Source: Bacillota bacterium (GTDB lineage: Bacteria > Bacillota > Clostridia > Christensenellales > SZUA-584). Taken from it: a DNA stretch of 64,000 nt. Of this stretch, positions 1 through 7,718 are shown in pieces. The notes beneath the pieces were generated by a model. That model did no database searches and was not told the origin of the DNA. It saw only the letters and a program-made list of their open reading frames with translations. Every line of letters starts with the position of its first letter. The stretch's first letter is position 1. The stretch is taken from assembly GCA_023415795.1 (NCBI GenBank), contig JAEZJG010000024.1, positions 1-64,000 of the forward strand, given 5' to 3'. Position numbers and translations under genes: made by a program.

Positions 1-2
1 GC

Positions 3-128
3 ATATTCGCCAACGTGAGCAAGAAGGTGCTGTCGCCGGATGAAGCGGATGTGGCTAGCTTCCGCGAGTTTCTGGCACGGTACAAGAAGGGCTTGCCGGT
101 GGAACGTGCGGCTGTGGAGCACATTTAA
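3..128 (+). CDS. 3' end of an unidentified protein gene (partial)
   Basis: An open frame enters from the left edge and stops with TAA at 126-128, leaving 41 C-terminal residues that include KKVLSPDEADVASF and end in RAAVEHI. Base composition and codon use match the coding genes nearby, and a strong hairpin terminator follows within 40 bases, so this is very probably the true end of a gene. The tail is hydrophilic with no motif I recognise, so no function is assigned. Confidence 0.6.
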   Translation: MFANVSKKVLSPDEADVASFREFLARYKKGLPVERAAVEHI

Positions 129-160
129 GCACGGGCTCAGCAAACATTATGATGTTATAC

Positions 161-198
161 GCACCCTCTGCGGCTTTCGCAGAGGGTGTTCCTTTTTA
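161..198 (+). terminator. Rho-independent terminator of the left-edge gene
   Basis: A GC-rich inverted repeat (arms ACCCTCTGCG and CGCAGAGGGT, short loop) is followed by CCTTTTTAT. It ends transcription of the partial gene at 3-128. The leftward lysR gene ends 20 bases beyond, so the two units converge here. Confidence 0.8.
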
Positions 199-218
199 TG
201 CAGCGGGATGCGTAAGCG

Positions 219-1145
219 TCAGTCGTATTGGCGGAAGGCCACTTCGTTTTTGGACGTGTACAGGTGGTCGATGAACTGGCGATCTAGGGCGGTCAGCTCA
301 TAACCTCTGGGGTATATGAGAAGATCCTTGTATTTATGGTTGGCGGCATGGCATTTCCGCTGTACCAAACCGTATAGATCCAAAAAGTGATCGGGTATGG
401 GCGACACCCACATGTATGTCTTGGGTATGGAGGAGAGCAGGTCGAACTGACTGCACCGCTCGTAGACATAGATACACTTTTTCGCTTCGCTTTTCTTGAC
501 GCGCCCCGCAGGCAGGTAAGGTATGGCCGTATCACCGTGGACGATTTCAATGTAGGGGGCAAGGTCGCCATACGCCACTTTTTTGGCGGCTGCAAGCGGA
601 TGATTACGCGACATCAGCGCGAGGTATTCAAACTCCCAGATGGGCTCGGACACGAGCCGCTTCTCTTCCAAATAGTCGAGGAAGTAGTTCTCGTAATCCG
701 TCTGGCAGCGTATGATGCCCAAGGGGTAGCCTTCATCCGTCACGTTGCTGATAGATTGCATCGAATTGGTTTCCTGCGCGTATACGTCAATTTCTTTGTC
801 GGCATCCAAACCCGCCGCAAAGCGCGTAAACGCGAGAGCGATATAGCTGCCGCGCGGAATGGATATTTTGAAGCACTGCCGCCCGGAATCCTCCGGTTTG
901 TACAGCCGCTCCATCTTGCCCAGCTGCTCCAGCACGTTTTTGGCGTACCCCAGAAATTCCGCGCCCTTGGCGGTGGGCAGCACGCCCTTGGGTGTGCGCT
1001 CAAATATCTCGATGCCCAGAGTGTCTTCCAGCTCCTTGATGGCTTTGCTTAGATTGGGCTGTGCCATAAACAGGTTTTCTGCCGCCTGCGTGATGGAACG
1101 GGTGCGCTCCACCTCCACAGCGTATTTAAAATGCAATGTATTCAT
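219..1145 (-). CDS. LysR-family transcriptional regulator
   Basis: The 308-residue product has the LysR layout. An N-terminal winged helix-turn-helix (about residues 1-60) contains TRSITQAAENLFMAQPNLSKAIKELE, shown here in two parts as TRSITQAAENLFMAQ and PNLSKAIKELE. A periplasmic-binding-like effector domain follows. The ATG at 1145 has AAAGGA seven bases upstream. It lies 20 bases after rex on the same strand, so the two may be cotranscribed. The effector is not evident. Because it sits just beyond the fumarate reductase/Hdr operon, that operon is a plausible target, but this is inference from position. Confidence 0.88.
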   Translation of the reverse strand: MNTLHFKYAVEVERTRSITQAAENLFMAQPNLSKAIKELEDTLGIEIFERTPKGVLPTAKGAEFLGYAKNVLEQLGKMERLYKPEDSGRQCFKISIPRGSYIALAFTRFAAGLDADKEIDVYAQETNSMQSISNVTDEGYPLGIIRCQTDYENYFLDYLEEKRLVSEPIWEFEYLALMSRNHPLAAAKKVAYGDLAPYIEIVHGDTAIPYLPAGRVKKSEAKKCIYVYERCSQFDLLSSIPKTYMWVSPIPDHFLDLYGLVQRKCHAANHKYKDLLIYPRGYELTALDRQFIDHLYTSKNEVAFRQYD

Positions 1146-1165
1146 GTTGGTTTCCTTTCAGGCGC

Positions 1166-1825
1166 TTATTTCGCCTGTTGCGGCTGACCTTTGATCTGCT
1201 TCGTCATCAGCGCCAAAGAGGCAGCCAGGTTCTCGTTTTGCACTAACGTACCCGGCGGTGCGGACAAATGCACGGGAGCAAAGTTCCAGATGGCGCGTAC
1301 TCCGCCCGCAACCAGTTGATCGCAGACAATTTGGGCCTGAGCGTCCGGCACGGTGATGATGCCGATGTGTATCTGCATACGGCGGCACATATCGCTGATA
1401 CGGCTGGAGGATAGTACATACTTGCCGCACATTCGCTGTCCCACCAACGCCTCGTTGTTGTCGAACGCCAGCACGATATCAAGACCGTATTGCGCGAAGC
1501 CCTTGTAGGACATCAGCGCTTGCCCCAACGAGCCTGCGCCCACCAGTGCCGCCTGATCCACGTTATGATACCCCAAACAACGTTCCATATCGAGTATCAG
1601 CCCATCTATTGCAAAGCCCTTCTTTGGCAGACCCTTGGTGGAGCTGACGGATGCAAAATCTTTACGCACCTGCACCTCGTTGAGACGCAATGCCTCAGCA
1701 ACGGCTGGCGCTGCAACAAGGCGGCTGCCCTGCAGCTTAAGCTGATTGAGGTACTGCAGATAGTAGGGCATTCGCAGAAACGCCTGCCGGGACAGGCTGA
1801 CCGGCTTTGAATTCTGATCCGCCAA
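1166..1825 (-). CDS. rex: Redox-sensing transcriptional repressor Rex
   Basis: Rex senses the NADH/NAD+ ratio and leaves its operators when NADH is high. The 219-residue product has the family layout. An N-terminal winged helix contains LSRQAFLRMPYYLQYL and the recognition segment VRKDFASV. A Rossmann NAD domain follows with VGAGSLGQALM. I chose the TTG at 1825 because GAGGAGG precedes it by eight bases and the length then fits known Rex proteins (about 210-220 residues). Longer starts would run through a palindrome and promoter-like sequence. Good Rex boxes lie in this window at 14788, 16478 and 16502. Confidence 0.93.
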   Translation of the reverse strand: MADQNSKPVSLSRQAFLRMPYYLQYLNQLKLQGSRLVAAPAVAEALRLNEVQVRKDFASVSSTKGLPKKGFAIDGLILDMERCLGYHNVDQAALVGAGSLGQALMSYKGFAQYGLDIVLAFDNNEALVGQRMCGKYVLSSSRISDMCRRMQIHIGIITVPDAQAQIVCDQLVAGGVRAIWNFAPVHLSAPPGTLVQNENLAASLALMTKQIKGQPQQAK

Positions 1826-1841
1826 GATAATGCCTCCTCGA

Positions 1842-1861
1842 ATCGATAATCCATTATCGAT
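1842..1861. promoter_or_regulatory. Palindrome upstream of rex, candidate operator
   Basis: A perfect inverted repeat, ATCGATAAT-CC-ATTATCGAT, sits 17 bases upstream of the rex start. It does not match the Rex consensus, so it may bind another regulator such as the neighbouring LysR protein, or it may be a 5'-leader hairpin. Function is inferred only from symmetry and position. Confidence 0.5.
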
Positions 1862-1921
1862 ATTATAAGTGAGATACTGTGTTGTGTCAATGATGCTAAA
1901 AACATTGGTGCTGTATAATTG

Positions 1922-1951
1922 TAAAAAAAGGGACCACGCATAAGCGTGGTC
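1922..1951 (-). terminator. Terminator-like hairpin between the frd/hdr operon and rex
   Basis: Read leftward, the stem GACCACGC-TTAT-GCGTGGTC is followed by CCTTTTTTTA. It lies about 110 bases past the frdA stop and ends the long leftward operon before rex. A second GC-rich hairpin lies at 1985-2003. Confidence 0.75.
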
Positions 1952-2060
1952 AAGATAAGGTAAATGCAGGGTTGTTGAGAATTGCGACGCCCGTTTTTGC
2001 GGGCGCCCCAAATTTGAAAATATGAAAGCGGCTGCTTGTTATGCGTTGTGCCGCATCGTA

Positions 2061-3677
2061 TCACTGCCGGGCGTAGTCGGCTTCGAAGCGGTGGCTGTAG
2101 CGGGGCAGCAGCTGCGGCGATACAGTGTCGGTCACGATGCCTGCCTCTGCCAGCTCCTGCGTGAACTTATCCATGTGCGCCAGCGTGGGCTTGCCTGCTG
2201 CCACGGCGCGGCTTCGGGCTGCCGCCTGCTGTCCTGCGTTGCGTCCGAACACGATGATGTCGAGCAGAGAGTTGCCCATCAGACGGTTGCGTCCATGGAT
2301 GCCGCCCACCGCTTCGCCCGCAATATACAGGTTCTCCACACCGCTCTGTCCGTCTGCGGAGATCTCGATTCCGCCGTTCTGGTAATGCAGCGTGGGATAA
2401 ACGAGTATGGGTACCTTGCGCAGATCGATGCCGTATTTGCCGAACATGCGCAGCATGCCGGGTATATGCTTTTGGATAGCGCCTTCACCATGCAGCAGCT
2501 CGATCAGTGGGGTATCCAGCCAGACGCCCTCGCCTTCGCCGGTGCTGATGCCGTTGCCGCGCTCTTTGCATTCGCGGATGATGGAGGCTGCGGATACGTC
2601 GCGCGTTTCCAGCGGATGCATAAACGCTTCGCCCTGCCGGTTGATGAGCATCGCGCCCAGACCGCGCACCTTCTCGGTGACGAGTGCGCCGAATATCTGA
2701 GAGGGAAACGCCGCACCGGTGGGGTGATATTGCAGCGTGTCCGCATACAGCAGCTTAGCGCCCGCACGATATGCCAGCACAAGGCCGTCGGCCGTCGCGC
2801 CGTAATGGTTGGAGGTGGGGAAGCCCTGATAGTGCAGACGTCCCGCGCCGCCGGTGGCCAGCACCACCGTTTTGGCGCGCGCAATGAGCAGCTCGCCTGT
2901 CTCCATGTTCTTGAGCACCGCGCCCGCCGCGCGACCCGCTTCGTCGGTAATCAGCTCGATGGCCGCGGTGAAATCCACCACGGTGATGCCCCGGTTAGTC
3001 ACCTCGTCACGCAATACGCGCATGATCTCCGCGCCTGAGTAGTCTGCCGCGCAGTGCATGCGCTTGCGCGAGGTGCCGCCGCCGTGAGCGGTTATCATCG
3101 TGCCGTCCTGCGTTTTATCGAACAGTACGCCCAGCTCGTTGAGCCATTTGATGGCGGAGGGGCCTTCCATCACCAGCTTTTTGAGCAGCTCAGGCTTGTT
3201 GGCGTAATGACCGCCGCCTAGCGCATCCAGATAGTGAATGGCGGGGGAATCGTTCTCCTTATCTGCCGCCTGTATGCCGCCCTCGGCCATCATGGTATTC
3301 GCATCACCCATGCGCAGCTTGGTGACGATCATCACATTTGCGCCGCTGGCATGTGCCTCAATGGCCGCCGAAGCGCCCGCCCCGCCGCCGCCGATGATCA
3401 GCACATCTGTTTCGTAGTCCGGCTGCTCCAAATTAAGCTGCAAGCCTTCAATGGGGCTGTGAGCCTGAAGCAGCGCCGCCAGTTCCACCGGCACGCGGTC
3501 GCCCTTATTTGCGCCCATCGACAGCACGGCAAATCCGTCCTGCCGGTAATCGGGATGAAATTGGTTCAGCAGTGCGGACTTCTCGTCCGCAGTCATGCGG
3601 CGGGGTTCCACGCCGATGCGGCTGCCGCGTGTGGCTTCCACGCGCTTGATTGATTCGAGCATCTCTGGTGTATACAT
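2061..3677 (-). CDS. frdA: Fumarate reductase flavoprotein subunit (soluble, FrdA/TfrA-like)
   Basis: This 538-residue FAD protein belongs to the fumarate reductase/succinate dehydrogenase/L-aspartate oxidase family. The first 85 residues or so are an extension. The FAD-binding stretch LIIGGGGAGASAAIEA follows near residue 95. Further on come HGGGTSRKR, LQYHPTGAAF and the C-terminal FAD-contact segment GGIHGRNRLMGNSLLD. GGGGG precedes the ATG by six bases. The partner iron-sulfur subunit is ten bases upstream. No membrane anchor subunit (FrdC/D) is encoded nearby, so a soluble enzyme is likely, as in methanogen thiol:fumarate reductase. The neighbouring fumarase and malate dehydrogenase favour fumarate as substrate over aspartate. 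Confidence 0.85.
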   Translation of the reverse strand: MYTPEMLESIKRVEATRGSRIGVEPRRMTADEKSALLNQFHPDYRQDGFAVLSMGANKGDRVPVELAALLQAHSPIEGLQLNLEQPDYETDVLIIGGGGAGASAAIEAHASGANVMIVTKLRMGDANTMMAEGGIQAADKENDSPAIHYLDALGGGHYANKPELLKKLVMEGPSAIKWLNELGVLFDKTQDGTMITAHGGGTSRKRMHCAADYSGAEIMRVLRDEVTNRGITVVDFTAAIELITDEAGRAAGAVLKNMETGELLIARAKTVVLATGGAGRLHYQGFPTSNHYGATADGLVLAYRAGAKLLYADTLQYHPTGAAFPSQIFGALVTEKVRGLGAMLINRQGEAFMHPLETRDVSAASIIRECKERGNGISTGEGEGVWLDTPLIELLHGEGAIQKHIPGMLRMFGKYGIDLRKVPILVYPTLHYQNGGIEISADGQSGVENLYIAGEAVGGIHGRNRLMGNSLLDIIVFGRNAGQQAAARSRAVAAGKPTLAHMDKFTQELAEAGIVTDTVSPQLLPRYSHRFEADYARQ

Positions 3678-3687
3678 GGCGATCCCC

Positions 3688-4362
3688 CTATTTTTCGATT
3701 TCTCTGTGGTTGTAGAGTTCTTTGAGCTCGTCGAGCGGCTTTTGCATCAGCTCTTCCACAAGCTGTGTAAAAGCGCCCTCGTCGATCTCCTGTACGCGCT
3801 GTGTCAAGTGTTCGGCGGGTGGGACGATGTATTTTCCCGTCAACCGACGTGCCAGCAGCGCCACCTGCGGATGCGATATCTTCGCGGGGCAGCGGGAGGA
3901 GCATATGCCGCACATCACGCAGTCGAACGACGCCTCTGCGCACTTCTCGTACTCGGCACGCTGCGCATAAGCAATATACTGCATGACATTCAGTTCTTGC
4001 GGGCAGGTTTTGGTGCAGGCGTTGCAGCCGATGCAGCTGTAGATCTCCGGGTAAAGCTGCATCATGATCTGCTCAGTGGGTGACACCTTTTGAATGTCGT
4101 ATACCTCCTTGACCAGCGGGAAGTATGGCAGAGTGGCGATATACATGTTGTTCTCCACCTTGGCTTGGCAGGCAAGGCAGGCGTGCAGCTCGCGGTCGTC
4201 CTTGATGCGGTAGATGGTGGAGCAGGCACCGCAGAAGCCGTTGCGGCAGCCGCAGCCGCGCACCAGCTGGTATCCGGCGTATTCCATCGCGCCCATGATG
4301 GTGAGTTCTTCAGGCACTGAATATCGCTTGCCGAACAGAAATATATTGACCATTTGTTCCAT
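3688..4362 (-). CDS. frdB: Fumarate reductase iron-sulfur subunit
   Basis: The 224-residue protein resembles FrdB/SdhB. An N-terminal 2Fe-2S ferredoxin domain (residues about 30-65) contains CGCRNGFCGACS and a later CLAC. The C-terminal domain has two cluster motifs, CIGCNACTKTCP and CVMCGICSSRCP. It would carry electrons to the FAD of FrdA. Unlike archaeal TfrB it has no fused HdrB-like CCG domain. A separate HdrB is encoded in the same operon, which suggests that here the heterodisulfide-reductase module is split off and feeds this subunit. Confidence 0.85.
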   Translation of the reverse strand: MEQMVNIFLFGKRYSVPEELTIMGAMEYAGYQLVRGCGCRNGFCGACSTIYRIKDDRELHACLACQAKVENNMYIATLPYFPLVKEVYDIQKVSPTEQIMMQLYPEIYSCIGCNACTKTCPQELNVMQYIAYAQRAEYEKCAEASFDCVMCGICSSRCPAKISHPQVALLARRLTGKYIVPPAEHLTQRVQEIDEGAFTQLVEELMQKPLDELKELYNHREIEK

Positions 4363-4383
4363 ATCACATAATCCTCGCTTTGC

Positions 4384-5220
4384 CTAATATTCGCCCGGCA
4401 GTTCGTCCAGCTCGTCGCAGCGGAATACCGGACCGTCCTTGCAGACATACTTGGAGCCGATGTTGCAGCGTCCGCATTTGCCGACACCGCACTTCATGCG
4501 CAGCTCCATCGTGGTATATACCTGAGTTTTGTCGAAGCCCAGCGCTTCCAGCGCCTTCAGCACAAACTTGATCATGATGGGAGGGCCGCATACCAGCACC
4601 GTCTTGTTGGTGGAGAACTTGAGCTCCTTCACGTAATCCGGCACGAAGCCGACATGACCGCGCCAGCTCTCCTGAGGACGGTCGATGGTGAGGTGTGTGC
4701 CGGTGTTCTTCGCTTTGCTCCACACGTTTCCGATCTCGTCGATGTCCACCAGATCCTCCGCGCTGCGCGCGCCGTAGACGATGTCCACACGCCCGTAATT
4801 GCTGCGGTTGTCCAGCACGTAGTTGATCACCGAGCGCAGCGGCGCAAGGCCGATGCCGCCCGCGATGAACAGCAGATCCTTGTCTTTGAGCGCCGTTTCC
4901 ACCGGAAAGCCGTTGCCGTATGGTCCGCGGATGGTGATCTGCTGGCCCGGCTCCATGCGGTGCAGCCAATCTGTCAGGCAGCCGCATTTCTTGATGCTAA
5001 ACTCCAAAAAGCGTGTTTCAGTGGGGGAAGAGGTGATGGAGAACATCGCCTCGCCCACGCCGGGTATTGAGAGCATGGCGCACTGGCCGGGCATATGCTT
5101 GAAGTTCACACCGCCCTGAGGGGACACCACGCGAAACGTCTTCACGTCCGGCGTGTCCACGCGGATATCCGTTACTTCGCCGATCACGGGGATCAGCATA
5201 TCTCTTTTGCTGTCACACAT
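4384..5220 (-). CDS. flxA: FAD/NAD(P)-binding oxidoreductase subunit, FlxA-like
   Basis: This 278-residue protein has the ferredoxin-NADP reductase fold. A flavin domain (residues about 10-110) is followed by an NAD domain starting LLFIAGGIGLAPLRSVI and including VLVCGPPIMIKF. A C-terminal cysteine cluster CGVGKCGRC...C binds 2Fe-2S. The family includes the gamma subunit of hydrogenases, AsrB, and FlxA of the FlxABCD-HdrABC complex. Gene order with FlxB, FlxC, MvhD and HdrABC points to FlxA, the NADH entry subunit. The start overlaps the upstream flxB stop by eight bases, implying coupled translation. Confidence 0.82.
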   Translation of the reverse strand: MCDSKRDMLIPVIGEVTDIRVDTPDVKTFRVVSPQGGVNFKHMPGQCAMLSIPGVGEAMFSITSSPTETRFLEFSIKKCGCLTDWLHRMEPGQQITIRGPYGNGFPVETALKDKDLLFIAGGIGLAPLRSVINYVLDNRSNYGRVDIVYGARSAEDLVDIDEIGNVWSKAKNTGTHLTIDRPQESWRGHVGFVPDYVKELKFSTNKTVLVCGPPIMIKFVLKALEALGFDKTQVYTTMELRMKCGVGKCGRCNIGSKYVCKDGPVFRCDELDELPGEY

Positions 5221-6250
5221 TTTGCTTACCTCCCAGTGTGCGGATCACCTTGGCGATGTTCATGGACACGGGGCACTTGCCGATGCAGCGTCCGCAGCCC
5301 ACGCAGGCATAAAGCCCTTCGTTGTTGGCGGGATAGTAGACCAGCTTGTGCATGAACCGCTGGCGGAACCGCTCGATCTGGCTGGTTCTGGGGTTGCCGT
5401 GCGCCATCAGCGTAAAGTCGGAATACATGCACGAATCCCAGCAGCGGAAACGCCGAACTTCGTGCCCGGTGTCGTAGTCTCGAATGTCGTAGCAGTGGCA
5501 GGTGGGGCACACAAACGTGCAGGAGCCGCATCCAAGGCATGCCGACGACAGCTTTGCCCATTCGGGAGAATCGAATATGTCTTTGAGCGCGCCTGCCGTG
5601 CTCTCCGGCTTAATGGAAGAGAGAGGCAGCTGCGCGATGAGCGCATCGGTCGCATGCTGCTGCGCCTGTACCGCCGCTTCTGCGTCGAGCGCTTCCGAAA
5701 GCAAACTGGACAGCGATTGCGTCAGCGCGTCGCCCTTTTCGGTGAGGCTCTTCCAATACAGCGTATCGCCGATGAGCCATGCGGCCACGTCACCCGCAGG
5801 CGATGAAGCCTTAATGTCAAAGGCGGCGCACATGCAGCTCTCCTCCGGCTCGGCGCACGCAAGGGAGACAATCACGCCGTTCTCGCGGCGGCTCTGATAG
5901 AAGCTGTCCGCCGGTTCGCTGAGAAATACCCTGTCCAATATATCGATGCTGGCAGCATCACACGCGCGCACACCCATTAGTACGAACGGCTCGGTTTCCG
6001 CATGGACATCAATGATTTCGATTGTCTTGCCACTTGTTTTATACGCCGAGAGCGTTTCGCTTTGCGGGAAGAAGAAGCCCTTGGGCGGCAGTGCTGTCAG
6101 CAGGCAGTGAAGATCGGCTTCGGCATCGCCGTTCCAGCGGTCAAACTGCACCGTGCCCGCCTTTTTGAGCGGCAGATACAGCGCGGCTTTCTCCGCTATC
6201 TTTGCGTACAGCTCCGGCAAACGGCTGACGGAAATCTGACGAAGGCTCAT
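5213..6250 (-). CDS. flxB: 4Fe-4S dicluster electron-transfer subunit, FlxB/AsrA-like
   Basis: The 345-residue protein has an N-terminal domain shared with AsrA and hydrogenase beta subunits. Two cluster motifs follow, CLGCGSCTFVCP (with extra cysteines after it) near residue 240 and CVGCGRCIGKCP near residue 320. It probably relays electrons between the flavin subunit FlxA and the Hdr core. The ATG overlaps the upstream gene by four bases. It is clearly paralogous to the next gene upstream, which has the same layout. Confidence 0.8.
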   Translation of the reverse strand: MSLRQISVSRLPELYAKIAEKAALYLPLKKAGTVQFDRWNGDAEADLHCLLTALPPKGFFFPQSETLSAYKTSGKTIEIIDVHAETEPFVLMGVRACDAASIDILDRVFLSEPADSFYQSRRENGVIVSLACAEPEESCMCAAFDIKASSPAGDVAAWLIGDTLYWKSLTEKGDALTQSLSSLLSEALDAEAAVQAQQHATDALIAQLPLSSIKPESTAGALKDIFDSPEWAKLSSACLGCGSCTFVCPTCHCYDIRDYDTGHEVRRFRCWDSCMYSDFTLMAHGNPRTSQIERFRQRFMHKLVYYPANNEGLYACVGCGRCIGKCPVSMNIAKVIRTLGGKQNV

Positions 6251-7281
6251 TTGCCGCTCCTTTCCCGGACGATGCCCGGTTCTGCGTCGTCCTGTGTATA
6301 GTCGGTCAGCGGGCTGCGGGATTCGGTATCCGCACCTGCCTGATAGTCACCGTATAATTCGTTGATATCCTTGATCACCTTGCGGTTCAGCAGGTGCAGC
6401 GGTATGCGCTGCGGGCAAACGCGGGAGCACTCGCCGCAGTCGGTGCAGCGCCCCGCCACGTGAAACGCACGGGTGATGTGGAACAGGCTCTCCTCTGCGG
6501 TGTCGCTGTTGGCCTTGGAGGCGACGCCGGACTGCGGGTTGTCGAACACACACTGCACGCAGGTGCAGGCCGGGCAGGCGTTGCGGCAGGCATTGCAGCG
6601 GATGCACTTGGCCAGCTCGCCGCGCCAAAACGCGAAACGTTCATCAGCGGTCATCGCTTCCAGCTCGACCACCTGTGCGAAACGTGCAGTTTCGGTCGCT
6701 TGCTCTGTCCAGTCGGGTTCGATCACCTCGTCCGCGACGGCATGGGTTTTGCCCTTGCATCCGAGACATTTGTCCAGCAGCGCGTCAGTGAGGGCGCAGC
6801 TCTTCTCGCCGTACGCCGTATCGATGGTCAGAGCATCGCCGTCGCGCCTTATGCCGCGAATGCCCTTGATGCCCTGAGCGCGCAGCTTCTCGATATCCAG
6901 CATACCGGGGCAGGGGATACCGACCACATAGACACGTTCGCGCTCCGCCCGGTGTTCCCGAAGAAGCTGGTTAAAGCTGTAGGTATCGCAAGGCTTGAGC
7001 AGTACGGCGGTTTTACCCGGCTTCCTTTCACCCACCAGATTGCGCATCGAAGCGGATTCAAACCAACGCAGGCTCTTTTCCACGCGCATCAGGTATTTGC
7101 TGAGGTTCGCGCCGCAAAAATCGTTGTAAACCAGCGCGTCCAATGACTCCGCTGTGTCGAACACCGCCGGGGTGGGGTCGTACAGGAATTCACCCTGTGT
7201 CCACCCGACCACGCGATCCGCGGTTTTATCCGCCAGCAGGCGGCGGGCTGTTGATTTTATTGCTTCGTTTATTTGTCGCAT
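6247..7281 (-). CDS. flxC: 4Fe-4S dicluster subunit, FlxC/FrhB-like
   Basis: I start this 344-residue protein at the ATG at 7281, inside a longer open frame, because the longer version would run across the real flxD gene. The middle resembles the FrhB/FdhB coenzyme F420 hydrogenase beta family (VLLKPCDTYSF, CLGCKGKTH). The C-terminal part has CIRCNACRNACP and CTDCGECSRVCP. It overlaps flxD by 13 bases. A role as second electron-relay subunit of an NADH-linked Flx-Hdr complex is inferred from gene order. Confidence 0.78.
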   Translation of the reverse strand: MRQINEAIKSTARRLLADKTADRVVGWTQGEFLYDPTPAVFDTAESLDALVYNDFCGANLSKYLMRVEKSLRWFESASMRNLVGERKPGKTAVLLKPCDTYSFNQLLREHRAERERVYVVGIPCPGMLDIEKLRAQGIKGIRGIRRDGDALTIDTAYGEKSCALTDALLDKCLGCKGKTHAVADEVIEPDWTEQATETARFAQVVELEAMTADERFAFWRGELAKCIRCNACRNACPACTCVQCVFDNPQSGVASKANSDTAEESLFHITRAFHVAGRCTDCGECSRVCPQRIPLHLLNRKVIKDINELYGDYQAGADTESRSPLTDYTQDDAEPGIVRERSGK

Positions 7282-7718
7282 CGCAGATCCCTCAACTGGT
7301 TGTTCTTCCCGAGTGTGCGGATGGTCTGTGCAAACTCGTTCATCGTCGTAGAGAACTTCTGCCCCTCGGAGGCGGATATCCACTCCACGCGCGTGCGTTC
7401 GCGCTGTATGCCCATGAAATCCAGCAGGCTGAACAGCAGCGTCATGCGCCGCCGCGCGTAGTAATTGCCTGAGGTATAATGGCAGTCGCCCGGGTGGCAG
7501 CCCGCGATGATGACGCCGTCTGCGCCGCGCTGGAATGCCCTGAGTATGAACATCGGGTTCACGCGGCAGGAGCAGGGCACGCGGATGACCTTGACATCGG
7601 CGGGGTATGCGAGGCGGCTGGTGCCCGCGAGGTCTGCGCCCGCGTAGCTGCACCAGTTGCAGCAGAACGCCACGATGAGCGGACGATATTCGGTCTGTGC
7701 GCTGTTGTCTATCGGCAT
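7269..7718 (-). CDS. mvhD: MvhD/FlxD-type 2Fe-2S electron-transfer subunit
   Basis: This 149-residue protein matches MvhD, the small 2Fe-2S subunit that docks onto HdrA. It has the cysteine pattern FCCNWCSYAGADLAG, then RVPCSCRVNP, and the pair AGCHPGDCHY. The start at 7718 follows a GGAGG-like signal and overlaps the end of hdrA by ten bases. In methanogens MvhD links hydrogenase to HdrABC. No hydrogenase is encoded here, so it most likely connects FlxABC to HdrA. Confidence 0.85.
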   Translation of the reverse strand: MPIDNSAQTEYRPLIVAFCCNWCSYAGADLAGTSRLAYPADVKVIRVPCSCRVNPMFILRAFQRGADGVIIAGCHPGDCHYTSGNYYARRRMTLLFSLLDFMGIQRERTRVEWISASEGQKFSTTMNEFAQTIRTLGKNNQLRDLRCDK